Source: Spodoptera frugiperda (taxonomy: Eukaryota > Arthropoda > Insecta > Lepidoptera > Noctuidae). From it: 64,000 bases of DNA. A program made the translations under genes and the position numbers. The stretch lies in contig NC_064234.1 of the NCBI RefSeq assembly GCF_023101765.2, positions 496,001-560,000 on the forward strand, read 5' to 3'. Shown here piece by piece: positions 23,301-33,600 of this stretch; position 1 is the stretch's first letter; each line of letters begins with the position of its first letter. Below the pieces are notes generated by a model. The model worked only from the letters and a program-made list of their open reading frames with translations. It searched no databases and was not told the origin of the DNA.

Positions 23301-26300
23301 AAATTGGTCAGACGAGCAGCCATCGATGACTACTCGAATTGACCGATCCCTCAGGAAGTCTGCAATCCATTTGCACAGATCAGTGGGAAGTCCATATGCA
23401 GGAAGCTTGCCGATAAGGCTGTCGTGCCACACCCTATCAAAGGCCTTTGATATATCGAGCGAGACCGCTAATGCCTCCCCGTGCTTCTCGATGGCCTCGC
23501 TCCAGATGTGAGTGGCATACGCAAGAAGGTCCCCAGTAGATCGGTTGCGGCGAAACCCATATTGCCGATCGCTGAGGAGGTCGTTACCTTCAAGGTATGC
23601 CAGGAGCCTGTTGTTAAGTACACGTTCCATACTCTTGCAGAGTATGGACGTGACCGAGATAGGTCGGTAATTATTAGGGTCGGCACGACTACCTTTTTTG
23701 GGCACAGGCTGCACGTTGGCCAGCTTCCATGCAACCGGCACTTGACCCGTCTCCAAGGAAAGGCGAAACAGACGTGTCAGGACTGGAGACAACTCAGGCG
23801 CACATGTTTTTAAAACTACGGCTGGGATTCCGTCGGGTCCACTGGCCTTGTTCACGTCGAGATTACGCAACGTCTTATACACCTCCTTCTGTCGGATGCG
23901 AATTTTGGACATTTTCGTCTCGCATACGTTATGTAGAGAAGGAGGTATAGCGCCACCAGTATCAAGACGTGAAGACTCCGCAAATAGAGAAGCAAACAAG
24001 TTCGCTTTCTCTACTGCGGTGTGAGCCAGCGTCCCGTCAGACCCCAGGAGAGGCGGTAGTGAGGGGCGGCAGAAGTTCGATTCAACCGCCTTGGCCAGGG
24101 ACCAGAACGCTTTACTGCCCGCTGGGTAGGAAGCCAGTTTGTTCCCTATTCGGCCAATGTGGTTGAACCGAGCCATCCGCAATGCCTTTTTGCACGACTT
24201 GGCAGCCCGGTTGAAGGCTCTCTTCTTCTGAGGAGTGTCGCCAGCCTTACGGCGCCTGGCATCCGCCCATGCCAAGTATGCCGCATGCTTTCGCGCCTCA
24301 GCACGTCCGCAGTCGGCATCAAACCATGGACGAGTGCCACCGATAGATGGTGCGTCCGAGAATGGGATGTAGTATTCCATGCCCTGACGCACCACCCCGG
24401 CTACGGCATCCGCACAAGCTGACGGGTCACTGGATGAGAAGCAAACAGGCCGCCAAGGATAGGATGCAAAGAAAGATCGCATCCCATCCCAATCTGCTGA
24501 CTTGTACCGCCACATCCGCCGAGATCCTCTGGGACTGGGATCCTGCGGGGAGTGTGTGGATACAGATTTCACCAGACAGTGGTCAGAACTACCCAGGGGT
24601 GATGAAACTGACACTAAGTAGCTGTCTGGATCAGTTGTCAGCAGAAGGTCTAAGCAGTTGGCAGTTTGTGTATCGACATCAGGCACCCTTGTGGCCTCAT
24701 GGACCAGCTGGGTCAGGCCAAGCGTCAGCGCAAGCTTACGCATCTCCCTCCCAGCATGGTCAGTGCACTGGTATGGGAACAGCCACTCCTGGTGATGGGC
24801 GTTAAAGTCCCCCAGTAACACGAACTGGGCCGAAGGGTACCTCCGCCGAGCCGTATCCGCCGCCTCCTCAAGGTATTGCGCTAATCTGGTCGTCTCCAAA
24901 TCTCCGCTGTGCGACCGATAGACACAGGCATAGAGAATTTTCTCCATGCCTGTGTCCACCAGTATCCACAATGTAGAGTAACTGGGGTCTTCAAAGTCTC
25001 GGAGACGCCGGTAACAGACGCCGTCCTGGACGTACAGGCATACGCCTGCACGGTCAACAAAATTGTGCTCCAGGGTAAAACCTGGGTAGTTTAGGTACGA
25101 AGCGTCGGACGGACATCTGATCTGGGTCTCCGAGAGAAACAAGAGCGTGGGGTTCTCGGTCTCAAGATGGTGATGGACCGCATTGAGATTGGAGTGCAAG
25201 CCTCGGATATTAGAGAGGTGCACTTTGAGGGAGAGGGAGTGCAGCCGCTGTTTAACCCTTTTCTTAGCTCTTGTTTTCATTAAGGAGTGTGAGGTTGCTG
25301 AGAGGATGGCAGTGAAATGTTCCTCCACACAGGCGACCCCAGACGCGCACTGCAGTTAGCTACATCAATGGGAGGCCAGCCTGGAGACTGCGGGGACGCC
25401 CGAGCCCCCCATGAATATCCATCGGGCCCTCTCGTCCGGTCGCCAACCGGCACGATGGCGTATCCATGGGATTTTTCGCTAGATGGCGGGGCAGCCTTTC
25501 ACGTGTGGCTAGCACGCTAATTGGGCCCCCAACTATCTGCGGTCGGCCAGCGGTGCACCGTGCCTCGGATCCCGCTACCCTCCGCGACTGGCCACCCGAT
25601 GCAGCCACACCAGCGCGCGCCAGATCGGTCTACCCATAGTGGAACAAACATTTCGACCCATCCTCTCATACGGCGGCACCGAGCATCGTGGCGGAACACG
25701 GCTAGGCCGCTTGGCGACACGGTTTTGCTCGGTGGGTGGTCATAATGCCGTCGGCCGAAGCCTACCACCAAAGTGTCACCTGGTTAGCACCACCCAGAGG
25801 CCACGTGTAGGGATTCATTTTTATGGGTGCTCTCCTACGGACGAGGGTGACTCAGCCTCCAAAATATGGCCACGTCAACTATTCCCGAGGGTGTTCTAGG
25901 AGCCGACTACTAGCTACATGTTTAACTGAGACCGAGCAAATGCGACCTCTAACTAACCATCTATCAATCGTCACAAACGTGAAATGTATGGCAAACCCCT
26001 CTAGAGGAAGGTCGTAGTCCATCAGAAGACTGTCACAGTTGACGATGAACAGTTACAAAATCACTTACCTTGTAAAAATAAACCAATTCCTTGTTTCTTA
26101 TCTTTATGAAAGTAGCCAGCGTAGAAGGTTCCGTCCGCGTACCACATGTTCCCGTATCCGTGCCTCATGCCTCGTTTGAAGAAGCCCATGTACGTAGCTC
26201 CGTCCTCGTGGTACATCCAGCCGGAGCCGTCAGGGTAACCGCGAGCCCAGTCGCCTCGGTACACTAGTCTAAACGTACCATTTGGCTGCCGTTTGCTGAG

Positions 26301-27120
26301 CAGGCCAAAGCCGTGCCTGACAGATAAAAGGTAGTAGGTAGCTTGAAGGTTGGTACTAATTATTAGAGGTATACCTAGCACAACCTAGGCCTTTTTTTTT
26401 GAGGGGGAAAATTATTCAATGACTTCTCCCGCCTTGGGCGAGACAAGAGGGAGTGTCAGACTCTTACTGACTAAAAACCACTCCGTTCCTTCTCCTGCTT
26501 TTTGAGCCGGAGCCACGGTAAGCCCGCTAGGTAGTCCGCAGCAACCTATGCCTAGCCCTTGCATGAACTAGGTAGGCATACCACTCACCTATAACCTTGG
26601 TACCAGTCCCCTTCATATAGATTTCCGCCTATAGTTAAGAATCTGCCTTTACCTGCGAATGCAATAGAGTTAGGTCAGTTCTCCAAACTCGACAGGTTTT
26701 TATGCAAAAAGATTAAGGGTCTCAGACAAGACAAGGCTATAATATAACAGATACCGCAGCCAGCTTAACCATGCACAGAAACAAGTAGGCCCAGTCTATC
26801 TAGACAATGTAATAGCCATTAACACTTCGATGGGCAAGTTATTATAGGTATGACTATCTATACATTATCTAATAAAATTATATTTTGTTAAAAGTTGTCT
26901 CATAGAGTTATTAGAACTGTGAAGATCTATTTTAGGGTTCGTGCGTAAATAAGTCCATAATAACATAGTATCTACCTTCCTTCTTGTCGTTTTTCCAATC
27001 TCCGATATATTTATCAAATCTCGACGTAAAGATCGCATGCCGAAGACCATTCTTTATAGATTTCTTGTGCGCCGCTATCAAAAGGGGTGTAAACTCCCGT
27101 GGTTTGTGATAGAAAGGCAT
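17354..27120 (-). CDS. MORN3: MORN repeat-containing protein 3 homologue
   Basis: A 250-residue MORN-repeat protein; mammalian MORN3 (about 240 residues) is testis/sperm-enriched, and its insect role is not established. Five minus-strand exons join in frame: 26976-27120, 26589-26652, 26069-26316, 21443-21630 and 17354-17461, all with GT donors and AG acceptors. At least six MORN units are visible, such as YEGDWYQGY, YRGDWARGY, YMGFFKRGM-HGYG, YAGYFHKDK-QGIG and YEGHFENDV-NGYGRF. The tail PTPYPIPKV matches the PTQFPIPEV region of human MORN3, which separates it from other MORN proteins. The C-terminus is Lys-rich and less conserved. Its introns hold a LINE in the same orientation, a SINE and a Helitron-like element. 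Its start lies 363 bp from the mRpS22 stop codon. Confidence 0.9.
17874..18006. mobile_element. Probable small MITE, 133 bp
   Basis: Perfect 14-bp inverted ends (GCTATTCTGTAACT at 17874-17887; its complement at 17993-18006) continue into a degenerate second stretch (AAATTCGA / CAATTTGAA-like). It has no coding capacity beyond a chance frame. The family is unknown. Confidence 0.55.
18922..18945. promoter_or_regulatory. 24-bp perfect palindrome with AGGTCA half-sites
   Basis: A perfect 24-bp palindrome centred on TGACCTGCAGGTCA. It holds two nuclear-receptor half-sites (AGGTCA) in everted orientation with a 2-bp spacer, flanked by AT-rich arms. It lies in a MORN3 intron. Receptor binding is a guess; it may only be a cruciform-prone repeat. 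Confidence 0.35.
19392..19455. repeat. (GTCTGTTT)n microsatellite
   Basis: About seven consecutive copies of the 8-base unit GTCTGTTT, degenerating at the right edge into GTTCGTCTGTGCG. It lies inside the Helitron-like element. Confidence 0.95.
19751..20046 (+). repeat. Two tandem copies of a ~150-bp unit
   Basis: 19751-19900 and 19901-20046 are near-identical direct copies, both starting ATAATTCTAT and containing ACACGACTTCGGTTCATG and GAAAATGC. They differ by small indels. They lie within the Helitron-like element. Confidence 0.9.
20749..21442. other. MORN3 intron 4, right part
   Basis: AT-rich intron DNA between the Helitron-like element and MORN3 exon 4. Nothing recognised. Confidence 0.7.
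21631..22280. other. MORN3 intron 3, left of LINE
   Basis: Intron DNA between MORN3 exon 4 and the poly(A) end of the LINE. The open frame at 21872-22111 has no coding features. Confidence 0.7.
22281..26050 (-). mobile_element. Non-LTR retrotransposon, CR1/Jockey superfamily
   Basis: A nearly complete LINE in MORN3 intron 3, in the same orientation as its host gene. Its 3' end is a run of 18 A (minus strand; T at 22281-22298), preceded by a 3' UTR with ACTTACCATCAGGTGAGA, a signature I know from lepidopteran LINEs. One long frame (22464-25328) encodes endonuclease and reverse transcriptase. The GC-rich part from about 25330 to 25950 is its 5' region and shows no intact ORF1. The exact 5' end is uncertain (25900-26060), and no target duplication was identified. 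The RT is not followed by RNase H. Confidence 0.85.
22464..25328 (-). CDS. LINE endonuclease-reverse transcriptase
   Basis: A 954-codon frame opening after a stop. The first ATG is at 25278-25280 (residue 17); the 25328 end is a GTG. An APE-type endonuclease spans about residues 35-255, with N40 (LSNIRGL), E67 (LSETQ), D174/N176 (GDFN) and D249/H250 (SSDH) all present. A reverse transcriptase spans about 490-730, with NYRPIS, D625 (SLDISKAFD), GVPQGS and the catalytic YADD (708-711). Both active sites look intact. The last 25 or so residues (from about 930, near 22530) read out of the family's usual frame. A 1-base shift there restores the FLVRTAREWNSLP-type ending, which then runs to a stop near 22359-22361. 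The element is therefore young but probably damaged. Confidence 0.9.
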   Translation of the reverse strand: MEEHFTAILSATSHSLMKTRAKKRVKQRLHSLSLKVHLSNIRGLHSNLNAVHHHLETENPTLLFLSETQIRCPSDASYLNYPGFTLEHNFVDRAGVCLYVQDGVCYRRLRDFEDPSYSTLWILVDTGMEKILYACVYRSHSGDLETTRLAQYLEEAADTARRRYPSAQFVLLGDFNAHHQEWLFPYQCTDHAGREMRKLALTLGLTQLVHEATRVPDVDTQTANCLDLLLTTDPDSYLVSVSSPLGSSDHCLVKSVSTHSPQDPSPRGSRRMWRYKSADWDGMRSFFASYPWRPVCFSSSDPSACADAVAGVVRQGMEYYIPFSDAPSIGGTRPWFDADCGRAEARKHAAYLAWADARRRKAGDTPQKKRAFNRAAKSCKKALRMARFNHIGRIGNKLASYPAGSKAFWSLAKAVESNFCRPSLPPLLGSDGTLAHTAVEKANLFASLFAESSRLDTGGAIPPSLHNVCETKMSKIRIRQKEVYKTLRNLDVNKASGPDGIPAVVLKTCAPELSPVLTRLFRLSLETGQVPVAWKLANVQPVPKKGSRADPNNYRPISVTSILCKSMERVLNNRLLAYLEGNDLLSDRQYGFRRNRSTGDLLAYATHIWSEAIEKHGEALAVSLDISKAFDRVWHDSLIGKLPAYGLPTDLCKWIADFLRDRSIRVVIDGCSSDQFGINAGVPQGSVLSATLFLLHINDLLKPGIFGYADDSTVVERYVSDARTSGTQIQSLRESMVERLNSSLKAVSDWGDANLVKFNATKTQACLFSAKRSQFPLAPTFRNVSVPVSDHLELLGVTLSPTLNFGSYIESKAHLAGRKLGILSKVRRYFTPEQLLSLYQAQVRSCMEYCSHLWDGSAKCQLDALEHIERRAKKLINDDALVEARLQSLEHRRKVASLSVFYRIHFGECAGELHNLIPPSPFHHRTTRQSARRHGGYPTHTHEALRFKLPCANC
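26391..26550 (-). mobile_element. SINE-like element
   Basis: Begins (plus strand) with a T run at 26392-26400, i.e. a minus-strand A tail. It contains CCGCCTTGGGCGAGACAAG, GTGTCAGACTCTTACTGAC and GAGCCGGAGCC, strings typical of a SINE-like repeat abundant in noctuid and other moth genomes. It lies in MORN3 intron 2. The right boundary is approximate. Confidence 0.6.
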
Positions 27121-27483
27121 TATTTAAACACTTTATATAAATACTATATTATAGGTAGGTAAATACTTTCTAAAGTGACGATTTGACGGGACAAAAATGA
27201 CAAGACATGTAATATATCAAAGACTATAAATTAATATTCTACATGGCAAAGCTGTCATTATAAAATGCCTTGCAACAAACTTTTTCAAGGAACTTAAGTT
27301 ACGGGTATGAAATCCATGCGATTCTGAAGCAATTACTGTAGTAAGTCTGGTCTAATATCATTAAAAAAATATATTATAACCTTTTTTAACAGACAACAAC
27401 CTACCAGAATGCTAAAATAAAACTCAGACACAAACTTAACTAATCTTTTAATTACATAATTACAACACTACATAAATAAATGC
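27121..27483 (-). promoter_or_regulatory. MORN3 promoter region / mRpS22 3' UTR
   Basis: 363 bp between the mRpS22 stop and the MORN3 start, both on the minus strand. It must hold the end of the mRpS22 transcript and the MORN3 promoter. A minus-strand ATTAAA at 27447-27452, about 32 bases after the mRpS22 stop, is a likely polyadenylation signal. Confidence 0.55.
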
Positions 27484-30281
27484 TTATTGTTTGCCGTGCG
27501 CCTTCTTCAAGCCCCTACTGAGGTCGATCAGCTGCTGGTAATATTCCCTGAAGCCCTGCAAGGCCAGCTCCTGTTGGCTCTTCATGCTGGAAGTACCAGT
27601 AATGTACTTCTCTATACATTCTACACACTTGCTGTCCAGCTGAATATCTTCTTCCGTAAGGGTCTCAGGTTTCGTCAGTTGCACTGGTGTGGGCAGGATC
27701 TGTCGAAAGATGTTTAAATAAAATTATTAGTTCAAAACCGGACACTGAAAATTCAATGCAGGAAAAGGCCAAGTGTAATTATCTAATTTAAGCAGGGAAT
27801 AAGGGTGGAGTTAACTTCCATACACAATTGAAATACACCTTTAGTATAGTTTGTGTTATATACCCAATTAAAATAAGTTTTGAAAATCTGAAAACACGGA
27901 TGACACCTAAACTGTACCCTTAGTACGAGTTTGTTTCACGCGTTCGGCGCTCTGATTGGCCAGCTCGAATAATCCAACAAATCAGAGCGCCGAACGCGCT
28001 CTCGTTTCGATTACATAATTTACATAATACTTTAAACGTAGAGCAAACTTGTACTAAGGGTATACAGTACGAGCGTGCTCGACTAATTTCAAATCGCGAC
28101 CGGGGCCTAGAATCATAAGCAATATGCACGACGGAATGTGCCACGTATGCATAAATCATGTATTTATTTATAATTTAGTATGTAAGTCTCACAGTTACAA
28201 GTATTCCTAGAACAAGTAAAAACCAATAAATAATTTACTCACTTGCTGTGCCAAGGTCCTTGCTACATCTCCATTAGCGACGTCGCCGTGTATGTCCTGC
28301 CGCAACGCGCTTAGAAGCACGGCCTCCCTGACAGCCCCTCCCTGGATCAGCTCCAGCATCAAATTGTCCATACTCTTGTGCCAAGTTAGGTAGAAGGTCA
28401 TTGGTCCGAAATGGCGAGTCGACCTGGAAAAGAAATATAAGTCACAATCTGATAAATGAGATTGTGTTCAGACACTGTAGTTCCTACCCATGGAATAAAA
28501 GTGCGAGTTTATTATATATATGAGTATGAGTATCGTATGTCTTAACTGATAAATGATCAAGAAGGATGTTGACAAGTGATATACATAAATCTTGTATTTT
28601 CCCTGTTTTCATGCTTTTCTAAATTTCATTCTATTCGGTTCTTGTGTTCTGGAGCTATAGCGTCAGGAACGAAAACCCGACTTATTTTTATATTATCGAT
28701 TACGAAATTTTCATTAATTGTATCAATTTCAGAACAGAAAGTAAGTAGCTAATTTTATTAAACACAGTATATTATGTATCCTCACCTTAACAGCTCATAC
28801 TTGCTCTTGCTATCAACATGTTGGTAGGTAATGCTGGTCACGCGCTGGTAGGATGGCTCGTCAGGTTCATATTGAACACAGGCACGATCCAGCACAAACT
28901 CATACTTCTCTCTGTCCAGTAAGCTGTTCAGTTTCTCGATATCAGCAAACATCAGTGGCTCGCGTAGTTTGCGACCATTCAGCGGGAAATACGCCTAAAA
29001 TTAAATGTTTAATTAATTTCAGGAATAATCAGATTTTTAGCTGTCCAAAGTAAAATGTTAAATTGTTTTTTTACGACTACTTTATCATATATAATGAAAA
29101 CAAAAAGTATTTACCTGATTCAACCTTTTTCTGACATCATGATCACAGCTGCGAAGAGTACCATCAGGATCACTGAAATTTTAATAATAGACAATGGTGA
29201 GTTAACTGAATAATTTTTTTGGTAAAAGTAGTGATTTGAATGATTGAAATAAAAAACTGCATTGGTGGTCGACTTGTTGCTATTGCGACTACCAGGCAGA
29301 GGGTGTGGGGTTCGATTCCAGTGTGGAGCAAAGTATTACTGGGCTATGTAGTAGTTTGGCTAATGTATGAAACTTATAACAGAAATGCAGTTGTGGTTTT
29401 AGGACCGGGTCCTCTTTCAAACTCTTTAATATGTTTTAAATGTAATTCATATGTATCTTAGATACTTAAACTTGTAGTGGTAGTAAGATGCTTACCGTTC
29501 AATAATAATTCTGTGTTCATTAGCCACACCAAAAGTGATGTCTGTGAATATGTACTTTGCTGTATCATACCCTATAAGGGCTGGGTCATTGGATAACACA
29601 TCTTCAATGTGTTGCTGGATCTGCAAGGTATAAACAATAATAATTCAAGTGAGAAGTGATTAAACTTTAATGAATCATGTACAGTAGCATAGTTGTCTGC
29701 TCATTTAAGAAATTAAAGTTGTGAAATTATGAAAGGGTTGATTATTATTCTGATAAAATTCTAATAAGAATCTCATACACTTACACAGGACACAGATATT
29801 GTAGTAACAAACACATATTATTTGAGGAACATTTAAAGCAAAATAATCTTACCTTAACAACTGGTGGCATCTGAAGTAATCTGTCAGCCTTTTCGTTAGC
29901 TTTAGCGATTTCCTCCTCAAGCTCTTCGTTTGTTAAAAACTTGTAAGATGGTGTCTTCAGGACACTGAAGCCATGGTTCGTTCTTTTACGAAATACTTTA
30001 TTGAAGTCCGGCCGAGTCAAACGTTTCAACAATATTTGAACGTTGGAAGAAAAGAACTTCGGTGCAGGATCTTGGTCTCCATCTAAATTAATAGATTTAT
30101 GTGATAATGTAGCATTTTATATATAAGGTTTGTAGAAAACTTTAATTGGTTACGTGAAAATACACTTACCGTATAAAGATGGGACTAAGCTTAACTTGCG
30201 ACTAGATATAATAAGTATTTGGGCATCTGTAACTATGTTTCTCGGATTGTTTCGTGCAAGTCTACGAAAAATAAGCGACAT
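27484..30281 (-). CDS. mRpS22: Mitochondrial ribosomal protein mS22 (mRpS22)
   Basis: A component of the mitochondrial small ribosomal subunit, specific to mitoribosomes. Seven minus-strand exons join in frame: 30170-30281, 29853-30082, 29496-29620, 29115-29172, 28786-28994, 28243-28423 and 27484-27699. They give 376 residues, against 360 in human. Residues 1-37 are Arg-rich and hydrophobic without acidic residues apart from one Asp, as expected of a mitochondrial import signal. Diagnostic matches to human MRPS22 include TPSYKFLTNEELEEE, RLLQMPPVVK, TAKYIFTDITFG, DPDGTLR and LLRSTRHFGPMTFYL. A MITE (27912-28067) and a tRNA-like SINE (29255-29460) lie in its introns. It is head-to-head with ZCCHC8, 406 bp between start codons. 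Confidence 0.95.
27912..28067. mobile_element. Palindromic MITE, 156 bp
   Basis: The ends match as inverted repeats of about 23 bp with one 2-base indel (CTGTACCCTTAGTACGAG against CTGTATACCCTTAGTACAAG). Inside is a second, perfect pair of 19-bp arms (27939-27957 and 27980-27998) around GCGTTCGGCGCTCTG. It lies in the last mRpS22 intron and is non-coding. Confidence 0.8.
28599..28693 (-). repeat. Shortened copy of the 39.4-kb repeat
   Basis: The reverse complement shares AAAATAAGTCGGGTTTTC, CCTGACGCTATA-CTCCAGAAC and GAAAACAGGGA with 39413-39562, but lacks about 55 bp of its interior. It lies in mRpS22 intron 5. Confidence 0.65.
29255..29460 (+). mobile_element. tRNA-derived SINE
   Basis: Starts with a degenerate A-box-like TGGTCGACTTGTTG and carries a perfect RNA polymerase III B-box, GGTTCGATTCC (29311-29321). 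A non-tRNA body follows. No full cloverleaf can be drawn, so it is a SINE and not a tRNA gene. It lies in mRpS22 intron 3, antisense to the gene. The boundaries are approximate. Confidence 0.6.
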
Positions 30282-30687
30282 TTTAGGGATTTGTGTTGTT
30301 CTGAATTATTCTAACCTAAAACATAAAATGTTTTTGGTTTAGTGTTTTTTTTACATTTTGACAGCTATTTCAAATTTGAAATCATGTCTTTTGGGATAAA
30401 TACTAAACTTAAATTCTCGTATTACTTGCTAAAACCGATTTACCGGTTTTTACTACTTCCGTCAGGGTTGCAAGATTTAATTTTCATATCGATAACGGTA
30501 ATTTTTAGAAGCTACAACATTGGTTTCGTCAAAGTCAAAATAATATTTTGACTTTTGACCAAAAGTCAAAATAATACAGTATCCGTGTTGCTGTGTTGTA
30601 ATTTATCTATCTAATTTCCGAGAAAATAACGTTAATAACTCATACATTAAAAACAGAACAACGTCTTGATGATTTGTTCTTATCGTC
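30282..30687. promoter_or_regulatory. mRpS22-ZCCHC8 bidirectional promoter region
   Basis: 406 bp between divergent start codons, with no room for two separate conventional promoters. At 30531-30573 the motif AAAGTCAAAAT and its complement alternate to form two overlapping palindromes: 11-bp arms around AAT (30531-30555) and 14-bp perfect arms around AC (30544-30573). No TATA box was recognised. Confidence 0.65.
30544..30573. promoter_or_regulatory. 30-bp palindrome in the bidirectional promoter
   Basis: Perfect 14-bp arms (TATTTTGACTTTTG and complement) flank an AC dinucleotide. A third half-site upstream pairs with the left arm as a second palindrome. It lies about 115 bp from the ZCCHC8 start and 260 bp from the mRpS22 start. 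It may be a factor-binding site; the factor is unknown. Confidence 0.5.
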
Positions 30688-33600
30688 ATGGCCAAAAGGA
30701 AAGCGGCTGTGAATGATATCATTTATGAATTGGACAATGAGGACATCGTTCTCAGTAGTGACGATGAGGTTAAAACACCCAAAATAAATCGTTTGGAGAC
30801 AGTAAATAATATAATCACTATCTCGGACGACAAAGATGTTAAAATAGACAATAGTTTAGAATTAAATAATGTAGATAAATCAATCGAAGACGGCGAAATC
30901 GCAGCTGAAGCGCCTTTGCACAATGGAGGGAAAATTACGACTGACTTATCAAATGATACTCCAAAGCGTATTGATTCCGTACATACTCCAAAAGATACTA
31001 GTTCTCGGGGTGAAGACGAAGTGGATAACGTGAAAAAAATAATTAGCGAAGGTTCTAAGACTACGATATTTAACGAGGACATAGTGATAGACTCGCCGGG
31101 AAACAGCGACTTGGGAGTCGAGGGATGCGAAAATCGGACTCCTTTGGTTACAGTACGATTTAAGGACGGTAAGATGGCGAGTATATACAAGGAGAAGGTG
31201 AAAGCATTTATGATAAAACTTATAAAGATCCATGAAGGCGTCACTGAAGGAATGAATACTGAGACTGACATTGAACTAGATATTTGGCCTGAAGACTTGA
31301 ATGATAGTGAAGTACACAACAATACTTCTGAAGTCTCAGAGGAAAGTAGCTTATTCTTCGTAGATACTGACCCCTGTGTGGACCGGCCTAATTTAGTCCC
31401 TAGATACAGACAGGTAAGGTCTTATTTCGCAAGTTAAGTAATATATGTGTGCATTTTATTAGTCTTATCATAAGAAGTATCCTATTCAAGCATAAAATAT
31501 ATACCTACTATCAGTATACTACTTTATGCTTGCAACATATAATATAATCTGAACAACAGTTGCGCAATAAATAAAACTATTATAGTTAAATTAATTTGTG
31601 AGGGTATATTGATATTTATTAATCATATTTTGTTCAAATACTTGTAAATGATTCTGACTGGAAACTCTAATATGACCTAATAAGACATCTAATTGGATTT
31701 CAGGCTTCAACACTCATCTCAAATACTCCTGAGAAGGAAGCTTCTCCTCCCCCATTGAGAAGAGGACCGACATGCTTCAATTGTGATGGTGCTCATCAAC
31801 TCAGAGACTGCACTGTACCCAGAGACCACGCTAGAATAGCGGAGAAGAGAAAAGCTATGAATTCTTCTAGAGTTGGGTATGTTTCTATTTTAGCATACAT
31901 TATTTATATAATAATGCCATTTGTTATGTAAAGAGGCATAATACCCACTCTTTGCCAATTCTTGTGATACCATTCTCGCAGAAAATGGGTGTGAAAGAAC
32001 AGTTACACTATGTTTTGCCGTTCAAGGGGTTACTGGGGCCTCTAAAAGATGAATATCCTAATTAATTATGAAAATTCTGTATAACTTCTATTACAGACGA
32101 TACCATGTAGAAGATGATCAGAAATATGGGCATTTAATACCTGGCAGAATATCAGGACAGTTGCGGCATGCCCTGGGGCTGAAGAGAAATGAATTGCCAC
32201 TGCATATCTATCGTATGAGGTTATTAGGATACCCACCTGGCTGGTTAGAAGAAGCCAGGATATCACATTCTGGTATCTCCATGTTTGATTCAATGGTAAA
32301 TATTTTTAATATTCTAAGACCTACAGATAAGACTTCTATAGAAAAGATTTCCAAATTAAATACTCAAATAAGTTGCCCTTGTGAAAACTTGATGAACGTG
32401 GTAGGCTTATGCACAAATATTACTGAAATAAAATAATAAAACGGATAGGGATAGATATAGATTTAAATAGGTATATGATAATTCTTGTTGCAAACATAAC
32501 TCCTATCCCAATTTGTAGACAAAATATTACTACTGCATTCGTTACTTCCAGGGTAATGCTATACAGGACCCAGAAGAGGAAGAAGGCGAAGTGGCTGAGC
32601 CTGGCAGCAAGGACAAGTTTGACATCAAGAAGATTTTGGACTTCCCCGGGTTTAATGTACCCGCCAGCTCACGGTACATCGAGGTCAGTAATTGTTTATA
32701 ATAGGATCTTGTATTGAAATATGTAACATATGGCACTTAGTTTTATGTCACAATTCCATTGTTCTTCTCCCAGTTGTGCAGTCTCTTTTGTGCCTTAAGA
32801 CATTCTGTCTCCTGGGATCTAAGGCAGTTATTTATGTCCCTGGTATGTGCCGGAATTCACTGTTTTAGTATTTTCATGGTTGTATTTACTGAATATCCTG
32901 GCTTACAAATGTTGTAACTTGCAGCGGTTTTGGGAGGTTATAACAAAAATAAACGAACATATTACATTTCTAATTCCAGGAGTCCCAACAATTCGGCTTA
33001 CCACCAATGTCGGAGCAGGACAGTAAGATGGCGATGCTTCAATACCTGGCCCCCAACGCTATGAAAGCGTACAAGCGCAAGAAACTCACATTCTTCCCGT
33101 CAGCATCCACTAACACCACGCTCGAGGGGCAGGCAGAGATGGAACTTGATAGTGGAGATGGTGAGTAACATAAACATTCTGTTAGTTAAGCTCTAGTCTT
33201 GTTGTAATGATCGCAATTGTTCTGTCTATACCAAATATATTGTTTCTTTGAAGTAGTAGTCACAAGTATGGCTTATCATGATCAATAACATAGATTCAAT
33301 AATTTATCGACTACAAATTAATGATATAATTTATGGACTCTGTGAATTGGCCCCTATATACACTACAGGTACAAATAACTAACAAAATCTGTTACAATTA
33401 CAGAAGTAGCACAATTTCCCTCCAACCCTCCATTACCGGATGAAGCGCCGCCCCCTCCTCCCCCTCCTCCAACGACGCCACCACCACCGCCGCCGCCAGG
33501 CTCACCACCACTACCGCCACCACCTCCCGAAGACAAACCTGAGAGCTCAGAGGATGATCTCCAAGTGGTCGAGGTCCTCAAAGTCGGAGATATACCAGTG

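Noticed and set aside
29311..29321. GGTTCGATTCC suggesting a tRNA gene
   Set aside because: No acceptor, D or anticodon stem can be paired; it is the B-box of a SINE.
30723..31322. Open frame of 199 codons on the minus strand
   Set aside because: Antisense to ZCCHC8 exon 1; the Ser/Leu-rich product reflects the acidic low-complexity sense strand.
33363..33581. Glycine-rich minus-strand frame
   Set aside because: Complement of the proline run in ZCCHC8 exon 6.
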